A stretch of 12,549 nucleotides of DNA from Prasinococcaceae sp. CCMP 1430 (GCA_013416795.1 RQSC01000722.1:33342-45890), one strand, 5' to 3'; shown: positions 1-7,619, numbered from the stretch's first letter. The notes: generated from the sequence alone by a model not told the origin. Numbers and translations are program-made.

Positions 1-3000
1 GGTGCGTCGACGGGGGCCGGGCCGCGCCGCCCGCCGGCGACGACTCCGACTCGCTGGTGTTCGCCGCCGCGTGCGGCGGCCGCGTGCGCGTGACGTACGA
101 CCGCGCGGCGGGGCTGTTCTTCCTGGCGGAGGAGGGCGACGGAAACGCGGGGGCGGAGGGCTTCGGCGCCGCCGTGCAGGCCGCGCAGGAGTTCGCGTTC
201 AAGCTCGAGGGCGCGCGCCCGCGCGACGCCGCCAAGGTGCTCGCGCGCCTGGCGCGGGCGCTCTCGAGCGGCGACGACGCGATGAGCGTCAACGGCGGCG
301 GGAGCGACTCGGACGGCGGGCTCCTCGACGGCAGCGACGACGACGGCGGCGACTGCTCCGACGACGGCCTGCTGGACGGCGACAGCGACGAGGACGACGC
401 GGCCGCCGAGGACCTCGACGAGAACCTCAAGCACAGCCTGCGCGTCAAGCGCCGCTGCATGGAGAGGGACCGGCGGGTCAAGGAGGACGCGGCGGCGGGG
501 GCGGACGCCGCGGGGGCGGGCGCCCCCGCGGACGGCAAAGCGGGCGACGCGGCGGCGGATCGCAAGGGCGTCGACAAGAAGGACAAGGGCAAGGGCGGCG
601 GCGACGCCAAGGGGGAGGACCTCGACGAGCGCGCGCGCGTGGCCAACCAGATCTTCTCGGCGGACGAGGCGACGTCGCTGCTGCTCTCGGAGATCGAGGC
701 GGCCATCTGCGCGTCGCGCGAGAAGTTCTGGTTCATCAACACGGTGGACGACGACGCCGCGCACTGGCGCGCCGAGCTCTTCTTTCCCCTGTACGACCAC
801 GACGGCAACGAGGTGGACGGCGACGCGCGGCGCATCGCCGGCCAGCTGCAGCAGATGCAGGCGCTGCACGGCGCCGCGTCCTCGGTGGAGGTCGAGGTGT
901 CCTTCCACCGCGACCTGTACCCGTTCTACCCGCCGAGCATCAGGCTCGTGCGCCCGCGCTTCGGCGACTTCATGCTCGACCGCCTGGCGGCGCTCTCGTC
1001 GCTGTGGCACCCCTGCAAGCGCGTGGGCGACCTCCTGGACGAGGTGCGGCTCACGCTGCTCAAGGGCAACATCGACGTCGAGTGCGCCATGAACAACAGC
1101 GCCCGCCACCCGGGCGGCGCGTACCCGCAGGCCGCCTACGCGCTCTGCGAGCTGGGGCGCGCGTCGCAGACGCCGCCGCGCGTGCAGCTGCTGCGGCCGG
1201 AGCTGTTCCCCTCGGACAGCGACCGCGCGGCGGCCAACGCCACGGGCGCGGGCGCGGGGGGCAAGCGCAAGGCCGGCGAGGAGGACGCGCAGCGCAAGGG
1301 TAATAAGAAGGCGTGGGCGAAGGGCACCGGGTACGGCTTCGACAACGCGGCGCCGGGCCACGGGTCGAGCGGGGAGGTGTGGGACGTGAAGAGCTACGAG
1401 CGCGCGGAGCAGCGGCGCCTCGAGGAGACCAACAGGCTGCTCCTGCAGCTGCTCAACGACCTCCGCAAGCGGGGCGCCGGCGGCGACCTCAGCACGGAGG
1501 GCGCGCTGCTGTCGTACTGCCCCTCGGAGGACCACCTGGCCGACGGCGTGGACGCGGCGCTCTCCGACTCGCTGGCGATGTCGGTGCTGTCGCCGTTCAC
1601 CGTCCGCTCGCTGGCGTCCGCCTCGTGGCTGGAGATGGGCAAGCACCCGCGGATGTACGCCACGCTGCTGGCGGTCGTGCGCCTCCTGGCGTGCAGCCCG
1701 CTCACGGCCAAGTGCATCTTCGTCGACGCGCGATGCTCCGCCGCGACGGGCGCCGCGCCCCCGGGCGCGCCGGGCGGCGGCGCGGGGTGCGCCACGCAGT
1801 CGATCGCGGACGTCCTCTCCCTGAACGCGCGCTCGGCGCAGCTGTTCCTCAAGACGCTCGGGGAGACCGGCTCCGGGCTGGGCGACAGGGAGAGCATCGA
1901 GGACGCCTGCAGGCAGGCCAAGTGCGTCGGCGCGCCCACCGAGCTGGACGGCCCGCTCGCGCGCTGCGTGATCGTGACGCACCAGGCCGTCATGGGCGTC
2001 GAGGAGGCCGCGCGCGCGGAGCACATGGAGGCGCTCGCGGCCGACGTGCCCACGACGCCGCCCGCCGCCAAGGCGCCCGCGGGGGGCGACGCGGGGGCCG
2101 GGGGCTCGAGGCGGGCGGCGGCAGGCGCGGCGGCGGCAGGAAGGGCAAGGGCAAGGAGCCGCCGGCGGCGACGACGCCGTCCGCCGCGCAGCAGCAGCAG
2201 GACGCCGCGGCCGCGCACGCCGAGGCGGAGAAGTCGTACGCCGCAGCGGTGAGCGACTTCATCTTCGACTCGTGCGAGCTGGTGAACGTCCCGTCGGCGC
2301 AGGCGCCGCACCACTACGCGACCAACTCGAGCTGCAAGGTGAGCGCGGGCAAGACGGGCAGCGGCGGCCCCATCGGCAGCTCGTCGCGCGAGCGCATGAA
2401 GCGGCTGGCGCACGACGCGGTCACGCTGCAAAACTCGCTCCCGGTGAGCCGGTCGAGCACCATCATGGTGGCGCTCGACGACGCGCGCCCCGACCTGCTG
2501 CGCGCGGTCATCACGGGGCCCGAGGACACGCCCTACTCGTGCGGCGCGTTCGTCTTCGACGTGGGCTTCCCCGCGCGCTACCCGGACGTGCCGCCGACGG
2601 TCAACCTGCAGACCACCGGCCGCGGCTCGGTGCGCTTCAACCCGAACCTCTACAACTGCGGCAAGGTGTGCCTCAGCCTGCTGGGCACGTGGCAGGGCGC
2701 CGAGGGCGAGACGTGGTCGAAGGCGGGCTCGACGCTGCTGCAGGTCTTCGTGAGCGTGCAGAGCCTCATCTTCGTCCCCGAGCCCTACTTCAACGAGCCG
2801 GGCTACGAGGGCATCATGGGCACGCCCAGCGGCGACATCAAGAGCCGCGCGTACAACGACCAGATCCGCGTCGCCACCGTCAAGTGGGCCATAATCGACG
2901 CGCTGGAGAAGCCCATGGCGGGCACCGAGGCCTTCGTCAGGGCGCACTTCAAGGCCAAGCGCGACGAGGTCCTGCGCACGGTCGGCGAGTGGGTGGACGA

Positions 3001-3175
3001 CGCCAAGGAGCGAGCCGAGCTCGAGAGCGGCGGCGCGGCGGGCGGCGGCGCCGACGCGGCGGCGGGGCTGGCGGACGACCGCATCGTGCGCCGCTCCGAG
3101 AGCGCCTCCGAGGTGCACGCCAAGCTCGAGGCGATGATGCCCAAACTCAAGAAGCTGCTCGCCGCGCTCGACTGA
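1..3175 (+). CDS. BIRC6-like: BIRC6-like ubiquitin-conjugating enzyme E2, C-terminal part (5' partial, one frame change)
   Basis: Transfers ubiquitin from E1 to substrates. The frame is open from the window edge (no stop before the GTG at 57), so the true N-terminus lies outside. Reading order: an acidic Asp/Ser/Gly linker (about 285-470), a Lys/Ala-rich charged linker (470-630), an E2-like fold (about 642-1180) with a YPFYPP motif but no catalytic Cys, a KGTGYG motif at 1320-1337 followed by WDV and RLEE, a helical region, an Ala/Gly linker, then a catalytic UBC domain (about 2400-2960). The UBC has FNPNLYNCGKVCLSLLGTW, with the presumed active Cys codon at 2669-2671, and YFNEPGYE further on. 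From memory, human BIRC6 has the same KGTGFG, FNPNLYN, GKVCLSIL and YFNEPGYE blocks in this order. The reading frame moves by one base between about 2046 and 2140. No BIR repeat is visible because the N-terminus is missing. The TGA stop is at 3173-3175. Family call is firm; the exact model around the frame change is not. Confidence 0.9.
642..1180 (+). other. Catalytically dead E2/UEV-like domain inside the BIRC6-like gene
   Basis: The translation contains FHRDLYPFYPPSIRLVRPRF and then LLKGNIDVE. This pattern of beta strand, Pro-Pro turn and later helix is typical of UBC/UEV/RWD folds. It recalls UBE2Q-type domains, which have PF-PPFVRVV and LVKGKARVQ in the same places. Where UBE2Q has its catalytic Cys, this protein has Leu/Ala/Ser residues, and there is no HPN motif, so it should not carry ubiquitin. 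It may act as a scaffold or ubiquitin-binding module for the active domain downstream. The fold assignment is by eye and needs a profile search. Confidence 0.6.
2046..2110 (+). other. Frame-change zone: candidate 65-nt intron or one-base sequence error
   Basis: Upstream the gene is read in the frame of codons starting at 57, and downstream in the frame that ends at 3175. A GT-AG intron at 2046-2110 is 65 nt long (2 modulo 3), begins exactly between codons after GAC, and would join the two frames. It lacks a pyrimidine tract before its AG. Alternatively, one G missing from a G run (2081-2086, 2092-2096 or 2099-2103) gives the same shift and yields a smooth GAGG-LEAGGGRRGGGRKGKGK linker. The GC-rich, codon-like composition of the segment favours the missing base slightly. 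Confidence 0.45.
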
Positions 3176-3615
3176 TGCGCGGACGCGGGCGGGACGACGA
3201 AGCGCTCGGCGAAATTGGCGCGCGGGCCTGCGGCCCGCTGCGCTGCCACATTTTTAAACGGAATGCCGCATTCTGCCCTCCGAGGCGAGAGGTCTCTCTC
3301 GCGCGCGCGGGCGCGCCTGCGCGAGGCGGGCGGAGGGTGCCTTCGGTCGCTTCAGCGCTCTCGCACGTGGCCGCAACGCCGACAGGTGCGCCTGCTCGAC
3401 GCGCGGGCGCACGCGCGCGCTCGCCCCGCGAGCGTCGAGGCAGCGGCCGGCTCGGGGCCCGCGTGGCATCGTTTCTACTCTTACATGCGCGGCACCGCCC
3501 GCGGCGGGCGCGCAGCGTCGTTTCTATTCGTACATGGGGCGCGCGAGGTCGTCGCGACGGAGCGCGCGCCCGCGCCGCCCAGCGCGCCGCGGCTCGTCCC
3601 CGGCCGGCCGCGTCA
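3176..3615. other. Convergent intergenic spacer with two imperfect 22-nt direct repeats
   Basis: This spacer lies between the stop codons of two genes that face each other, so it must hold both 3' ends. A pair of direct repeats lies at 3466-3487 and 3515-3536, 49 nt apart, sharing CGTTTCTA and TACATG cores and matching at 19 of 22 positions. A small AT-rich patch (CATTTTTAAAC, about 3249-3259) may belong to the end of the first gene. I see no recognisable polyadenylation signal and no RNA gene. Confidence 0.5.
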
Positions 3616-5097
3616 TCACGAGAAGCACAGGCTGGCCGACACCATGACGTGGTCGCTCAGGTCGAAGCCCTTGGGCCAGCTGCCGTCCAGGGCGCACTCC
3701 TCCACCTCGACCGCGAGGGGCACCATCTCGCCCGCGGCCCCGCCCGGCGCGGGCGACCTCGCGAACGCCGCGCACGCCGGCGCGGCGCGCGCCGTGGAGA
3801 TGTCCACCTGCGGGTCCCAGCCGTCCTCCTCCCAGATCTCGGTGGCCGAGCGCACGCGGCCGTAGGCCTGCGAGAAGGACTCCACGTCTATCCAGCTGCT
3901 GAAGTCGCTCAGCGAGACGGCGCCCTGCCGCGTGCTGTCCATCGTCTCGACGAGCTCCTCGACCTCGCTCGGCATGAGGCCGATGGTGCCCTCGCCGGTC
4001 AGCCCCAGCCGGTCGACGAGCGCCCGCATCTCGTCGGCCTCCAGCAGGGAGTTCGAGTTGGCGTCGAAGAGCTGGAAGGCCTTCTCGGTGGTGGAGACGC
4101 CCATCAGCTCCACGATCTTGGCCTCCATCATGGCGAAGACCGCTCGGCGCCAGTCGGCGGTGAGCGACTCGCGCGCGGACGACGGGTTGAGCAGGAAGAC
4201 GTTGTCGCAGCCCACGAGCTCGCCGTGGTGGTTCCTGTGGCTGATGTACTTGTCCTCGTCGCACGCCTGCTCGTCCACGCACGCCACGAAGCCCTGCGAG
4301 CGCAGGAAGCGCGACACGCGGCCGCGCAGCGACCCGTTCCAGTCGCCGCACGCCACCACGGGCAGCGCCTCGGCGCCCTCCACCGCGTCGCGGTACGCCT
4401 GCAGCGCCTCGAGCAGCTTGAAGGTCTCCCGGAGCCTGATGAGCGTCGAGTTGGGGTTGTGCGGGAAGAGCAGGTGGCAGTTGATGAGCAAGAACTGGCC
4501 GCCCGCGGCGGTCTGCACGCGCAGCAGCTGCGCGACGCGGTCGCCGCAGTCCCTGAAGAGCACGCTGCTCGAGTCCACCACCTCGGCGCGGCCGCGCCGC
4601 ACCGCGCACAGCAGGCCGTCGTCGCGCCCGCCCGTGCGCGGCGTCTCCACGCACGCGTAGCCGCCCGCCTCGAGGCCGCCCACGAGCAGCGCGCGCGCCC
4701 CCTCGTTCGCCAGCCACGCCTCCTGCACGCACAGCACGTCGCTGTCGCTCTCCAGCATGGCCTCCAGCTGGCTCGCGAGCCGCGCCCGCCACAGCTCCTC
4801 GTCGTGCGCCTCGCGCGCGCTCGGGTCGCCGCCCAGCCGCTTGTACGCGGGGCACAGCACGTTCCACGTGGTGATCTTGAGCGTGGACTGTGTCGACGAC
4901 GACGACGACGGAGGGGCCGTCGCGGCGGCGGCGGCGCCCTCGGCGCCGCCGGACGCGCTCGTGGCGCACGTGCGCGGCGCATGCGCTCCCCTTTCTGACC
5001 TCGCTGGCCTCGCTGGCCTCGCTGGCCTCGCTGGCCTCGCAGTCCGCAGGGGCGCCGCCCGCGGGGCCGAGCCGCGCGCGGCGCCGCGCGCCGCCAT
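3616..5097 (-). CDS. Endonuclease/exonuclease/phosphatase-family enzyme with embedded EF-hand pair
   Basis: A metal-dependent phosphodiesterase or phosphatase of the EEP superfamily (relatives: CCR4/nocturnin-type deadenylases, sphingomyelinases, inositol phosphatases). Start chosen at the ATG at 5097 (GAC before, GCG after, a good eukaryotic context), giving 493 aa; the longer frame to 5166 starts only at GTG. Residues 1-70 are Arg/Ala/Ser-rich with almost no acids and could be an organelle transit peptide. Catalytic blocks: TWNVLCP (Asn79), VQEAW (Glu126), NCHLLFPHN (about 206-214), CGDWNGS (Asp252, Asn254), CDNVFLL (Asp298) and SDHVMVSASL (Asp482, His483). Between the last two lie EF-hand loops DANSNSLLEADE (345-356, canonical) and DSTRQGAVSLSD (387-398, weaker). 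From memory, Arabidopsis At5g54130 is annotated as a calcium-binding EEP protein and may be an orthologue. Substrate cannot be told from sequence. No intron is needed. TGA at 3616-3618. Confidence 0.88.
   Translation of the reverse strand: MAARGAARGSAPRAAPLRTARPARPARPARPARSERGAHAPRTCATSASGGAEGAAAAATAPPSSSSSTQSTLKITTWNVLCPAYKRLGGDPSAREAHDEELWRARLASQLEAMLESDSDVLCVQEAWLANEGARALLVGGLEAGGYACVETPRTGGRDDGLLCAVRRGRAEVVDSSSVLFRDCGDRVAQLLRVQTAAGGQFLLINCHLLFPHNPNSTLIRLRETFKLLEALQAYRDAVEGAEALPVVACGDWNGSLRGRVSRFLRSQGFVACVDEQACDEDKYISHRNHHGELVGCDNVFLLNPSSARESLTADWRRAVFAMMEAKIVELMGVSTTEKAFQLFDANSNSLLEADEMRALVDRLGLTGEGTIGLMPSEVEELVETMDSTRQGAVSLSDFSSWIDVESFSQAYGRVRSATEIWEEDGWDPQVDISTARAAPACAAFARSPAPGGAAGEMVPLAVEVEECALDGSWPKGFDLSDHVMVSASLCFS
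4999..5040. repeat. 9-bp minisatellite (CCTCGCTGG, about 4.7 copies) in the EEP gene
   Basis: Four perfect CCTCGCTGG units and a partial fifth lie in tandem inside the N-terminal coding part of the EEP gene. As the unit is a multiple of three, copy-number change keeps the frame. On the coding strand it gives a repeated Ala-Arg-Pro tripeptide within the possible transit peptide. Confidence 0.9.
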
Positions 5098-5296
5098 GTC
5101 GCCGGGGGACCGCAACGCTTCTCGCGCGCGCGCTCCTCCCCCAACACACACGCCGAGCGCCTCCACGCCCAGGGGGTAGGGGCGCTCGACCGCCTCGGGC
5201 AGTACCCTCTGCTCGCTCTGCCCCCGCGCGCGCGCGACGCCGCGCGTGTGGCGCAGCTGCTGCGCGGCGTGTGCCCGCGCGCACCAACCTTATCCT
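5098..5296. other. 5' flank of the EEP gene
   Basis: GC-rich sequence upstream of the chosen ATG of the minus-strand EEP gene. It should contain that gene's leader and core promoter, but I see no clear TATA or initiator on the minus strand. The minus frame stays open to 5166 with a GTG, which is why a longer protein is formally possible. Confidence 0.4.
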
Positions 5297-5498
5297 TGCG
5301 GGAATCTCCGCGGATTGCGCAATTGCGTTCTTAAAATGCATGTGTAAAATGATCGCAGAAATATTTGAGTATGTGTAATTCCGTCGTTTTTGATACCTGC
5401 GGGAATCTCCGCGGATTGCGGAATTGCAATTTCACAACGCATGTGCAAATTTCACAGAACATATTTTCGATCATGCACATTCCGCATTTTTTCTCTGG
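5297..5498. repeat. AT-richer 101-nt tandem duplication
   Basis: Two diverged copies begin with the same 23-nt block (5297-5319 and 5398-5420), which contains the palindrome TCCGCGGA. The offset is exactly 101 nt and the rest aligns without large gaps, for example GCATGTG and ATTCCG at matching places. A short third start (TGCGGAAT, 5501-5508) may be a truncated unit. Each copy carries a 10-nt palindrome just after its head (CGCAATTGCG in the first, AATTGCAATT in the second). GC content is far below that of the neighbours. It has no coding potential and could be a dispersed repeat or a promoter-associated element. Confidence 0.75.
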
Positions 5499-5529
5499 CG
5501 TGCGGAATGGTCATTTCGCCGAAATGACC
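5478..5529. repeat. Two back-to-back inverted repeats
   Basis: First: CATTCCGCA at 5478-5486 and its complement TGCGGAATG at 5501-5509, with a T-rich 14-nt loop. Second: GGTCATTTCG at 5509-5518 and its perfect complement at 5520-5529 with a one-base centre. They share base 5509. Paired arms this tight are typical of dyad protein-binding sites or cruciforms. They sit directly upstream of a TATAAAA. Confidence 0.7.
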
Positions 5530-5536
5530 TATAAAA
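5530..5536 (+). promoter_or_regulatory. Candidate TATA box
   Basis: TATAAAA follows the 21-nt dyad without a gap in an AT-richer island. If used, it would drive plus-strand transcription from roughly 5560 into the coding-like segment at 5647-6199. No transcript evidence is available, and the motif could occur by chance in this island. Confidence 0.3.
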
Positions 5537-5549
5537 CCTAACCCTAACC
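5537..5549. repeat. Short telomere-like CCCTAA motif
   Basis: CCTAACCCTAACC spans just over two units of the CCCTAA (TTAGGG) telomere repeat. It lies inside the window next to the TATA-like site, so it is interstitial. In plants a similar telo-box acts in promoters; whether that applies here is unknown. Confidence 0.6.
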
Positions 5550-5646
5550 GTGCCGCCCGCGCGGTCTCCCGGCGATACTGCGCGTGGGCGCGCTTCAACG
5601 GGCAGTGGGGGGCGCGAGATATGCTCTATACTGGTATTTGGGGTAA

Positions 5647-6199
5647 GGTGGCCATCCGGGCACGCGTAGCACACAGGGACTACATCATCGACGAGTTGGA
5701 GCTACTCGCACTCTCTATGGCTACGACATATTCGGCGACATCGTCGCCGACCGTGATTTCTTCAGTTTCGTTGACAACCGTATGGCGCTATCATGTGCCA
5801 TAGTCGGTCGAGGGTTGCAGCAGATGGTGCGCAAAGGAGACTACATGCTCAGCATGGAAGGCATAAGCGGCTTTTTGGGATGATCCGGGAGGTTTGGATT
5901 CACGTCGAGGAGGAGAGCTCCGCTGTTGTCGAAAAAGCTCCTCTAGCTTTCTTGACACGAGGCCGAGACCAGCGGTGGACGCGTGCCGGCCCAGACCGCA
6001 ACTACCGTTATCGGTGGGACCGTCGCCGCCGTAGAGGGCGACGGCGCGCGGGACTGCGACCGGCGAGCGCTTCGGGTGGTCGCCATTAACCCCGCCAGCG
6101 ACGGCTTCTGCCTCTTAGGCGCGTTCGGCCTCAGGTACTACTTCGGTGATGCGGAGGTCACAGAGGCAATCGAAGCCATCGATGGCTATCGAAGCCATC
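5647..6199 (+). pseudogene. Unidentified coding-like segment of lower GC, probably broken
   Basis: Protein-like stretches occur in more than one plus frame. One frame is open at 5647-5883 and includes LYGYDIFGDIVADRDFFSFV, then a stop. A second frame (about 5878-6089) reads FGMIREVWIHVEEESSAVVE. A third stretch (about 6070-6180) reads INPASDGFCLLGAFGLRYYF. The compositions look like folded protein, but codon use (ATA, TCA, TTC mixed with AT-ending codons) differs from the near-pure G/C third positions of the neighbours. This fits a frameshifted pseudogene, a spliced gene whose introns I cannot place, or a decayed mobile or transferred fragment. I do not recognise the family, and chance cannot be excluded. 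Confidence 0.25.
6169..6199. repeat. 12-nt direct repeat around a 14-nt palindrome
   Basis: ATCGAAGCCATC occurs at 6169-6180 and 6188-6199. The overlapping AGCCATCGATGGCT at 6174-6187 is a perfect palindrome. The arrangement resembles a small regulatory dyad or a slippage product; no function is assigned. Confidence 0.6.
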
Positions 6200-6404
6200 C
6201 TTGTCGTCGACCCGGGCGGGTTTCTCGCATCCCGCGAAATGCTCAGCCGGCGACCGCGAGGAGCCTTTCCGCGCGGGCGCGCGCGCCCCAGCCCTCGCAC
6301 CCGAGCGCAGCCCAAAGCGCATGCGTTTGTCTCTGTTCGGTCAATACTCTCCCGTGGGTACTCAATATCTCCAAAGTGTAAAGGAAGCGACACGAGCAAT
6401 GCGC

Positions 6405-6424
6405 GCCCCTTCGTACGAAGGGGC
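6405..6424. repeat. Perfect 20-bp palindrome
   Basis: The half site GCCCCTTCGT is followed directly by its reverse complement, with no spacer. It lies in non-coding sequence between the coding-like segment and the GT microsatellite. Possible roles include a dimeric protein-binding site; no neighbour shows which. Confidence 0.7.
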
Positions 6425-6544
6425 AAAGCACCCACGTCAAAACGCACTCGATTTTGGCGCGCGCGTTCGGGATCGCGCCGCCGCCGGGAGCGCAACGAGG
6501 GGCGCGCGCGCGCGGGCGGGCGCCAGCTCGGCGCAGGCGAGCCT

Positions 6545-6611
6545 GGGGGGGGGGGGCAGGGCTTGGGCGCGTGCGTGTGTGTGTGTGCGTGCGTGTGTGT
6601 GCGTGCGTGCA

Positions 6612-6644
<33 letters not shown>

Positions 6645-6671
6645 GTGAGCGTGTGTGAGCGTGTGTGTGTG

Positions 6672-6707
<36 letters not shown>

Positions 6708-6712
6708 CGTGC
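6545..6712. repeat. 12-G run and GT-rich microsatellite
   Basis: A run of 12 G (6545-6556) is followed by a long GT tract (6571-6712) broken by GC, GA and CA steps. Six-frame reading gives Cys-Val or His-Thr repeats, which are not genes. The tract is complementary to the CA tracts downstream. Confidence 0.9.
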
Positions 6713-6727
6713 GGCGCCACAGCGTGT

Positions 6728-6758
6728 GCGCGCGCGCGCGCGCTTTTTTGCGCGCGCG
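6728..6758. repeat. Alternating GC tracts around a T6
   Basis: A GC-alternating tract (6728-6743), six T, then another alternating tract (6750-6758) run directly up to the ATG of the next candidate gene. Alternating GC and GT sequences are the classic Z-DNA formers, so this upstream zone may adopt unusual structure. That role is an inference. Confidence 0.7.
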
Positions 6759-7343
6759 ATGACGCTGGCGAGCGAGGGCGCTGGGGTGTGCGACGGCGGC
6801 GTCGGCGCCGTCGCGGCGGCGGACTGCTGCGCCCGCTCCGACCGCTCGTGGACGTCGGTGTCCGCGGACGCCGGCTGCACGTCGGCGTCGGAGCTCGAGG
6901 CGCTCGCGTCGTACTCGGCCACCAGCGAGAGCGAGTGGGAGCGCGACGACCCCTGGGCGCCCCCCGCGCCGCCCGCGCGCCTCGCGACGCACGCGCACAC
7001 ACACACACACACACACACTGCGCACACACACGCGCACGCTGCGCACACACACACACACACGCACGCACACACACACACCGCCCGCGTCGCCGCCCCCCGC
7101 GTGCCCCCCCGCGCGGCAGTCGCCTCGCCGCGGCCGAGGACGGCGCCGCCAGCGTCGCCCCCTGCGGCGTTCGCGCAGGGGCCGCCGCCCCGCGCGCGCA
7201 AGAGCCTCACGCAGGCGCTGCGCGACGACATGCGCGAGCTCACGACGTTCCTCGGCAGCGGTGCGGGCGCGGGCGCGCGCGTCGCGCGCGGCGTGAGGGA
7301 GGCGCGCGGGAGAGTCGCGACGGCTGACGCGTGCCACCTCTGA
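6759..7343 (+). CDS. Candidate small protein with His-Thr repeat, unknown function
   Basis: ATG at 6759 to TGA at 7341-7343, 194 aa. Codons at 6780-6985 and 7190-7340 end almost always in G or C, as in the confirmed genes, which is the main evidence that it is coding. The first part is acidic and Ser/Ala-rich ([20 protein letters not shown]). Then come a Pro-rich patch, a His-Thr repeat from the CA tract at 6989-7079, a Pro/Ala linker, and a C-terminal amphipathic-looking helix ([18 protein letters not shown]) with an Arg/Gly tail. No known domain, signal peptide or membrane segment is visible. It points away from the EEP gene and towards MSH5. The frame is open far upstream through the GT tract, so an earlier start or upstream exon is possible. 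It could also be the last exon of a larger gene. Confidence 0.5.
   Translation: MTLASEGAGVCDGGVGAVAAADCCARSDRSWTSVSADAGCTSASELEALASYSATSESEWERDDPWAPPAPPARLATHAHTHTHTHTAHTHAHAAHTHTHTHAHTHTARVAAPRVPPRAAVASPRPRTAPPASPPAAFAQGPPPRARKSLTQALRDDMRELTTFLGSGAGAGARVARGVREARGRVATADACHL
6989..7079. repeat. CA microsatellite inside a reading frame
   Basis: CA-rich dinucleotide tract with CG and TG interruptions, read in the candidate small gene as alternating His and Thr with some Ala. Because the unit is two bases, slippage by one or two units would shift the downstream frame. No GT donor lies just before it, so it is not obviously an intron. Confidence 0.9.
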
Positions 7344-7370
7344 CAAACATCGCCGCGATCGCTCGCATGT

Positions 7371-7395
7371 GCCCGATTGCCACCGCAACGCACAC

Positions 7396-7450
<55 letters not shown>

Positions 7451-7518
7451 ACACACACACACATTGCACACACACATGACCACACACACACAAGCCCGAT
7501 TGCCACCGCAACGCACAC

Positions 7519-7576
<58 letters not shown>

Positions 7577-7619
7577 ACACACACACACATTGCACACACA
7601 CATGACCACACACACACAT
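7371..7619. repeat. Tandem duplication carrying CTA and CA microsatellites
   Basis: Two near-identical blocks start with GCCCGATTGCCACCGCAACG at 7371 and 7494. Each continues as a CTA repeat (18 units at 7396-7449, 19 units at 7519-7575), a short CA tract, CATTGCACACACACATGACC and another CA tract. The copies differ chiefly by one CTA unit and at the end, so the duplication appears recent. Open frames here give poly-Tyr or poly-Val and are not genes. Confidence 0.92.

Noticed and set aside
2272-4998. A 908-residue plus-strand open frame
   Set aside because: It overlaps the catalytic E2 domain in another frame and runs antisense through the EEP gene. It is Arg/Ala-rich with no family motif, as expected for a GC-rich shadow frame.
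5537-5549. Chromosome end
   Set aside because: Just over two telomere units inside a window with genes on both sides do not make a telomere.
5793-6089. A complete 98-residue gene
   Set aside because: Only its central part looks protein-like and the ends are low-complexity Arg-rich. It is better treated as part of the broken coding-like segment.
7371-7619. CRISPR-like repeat and spacer layout
   Set aside because: There are only two units, they are internally made of microsatellites, and there is no cas gene. The genes are eukaryotic.
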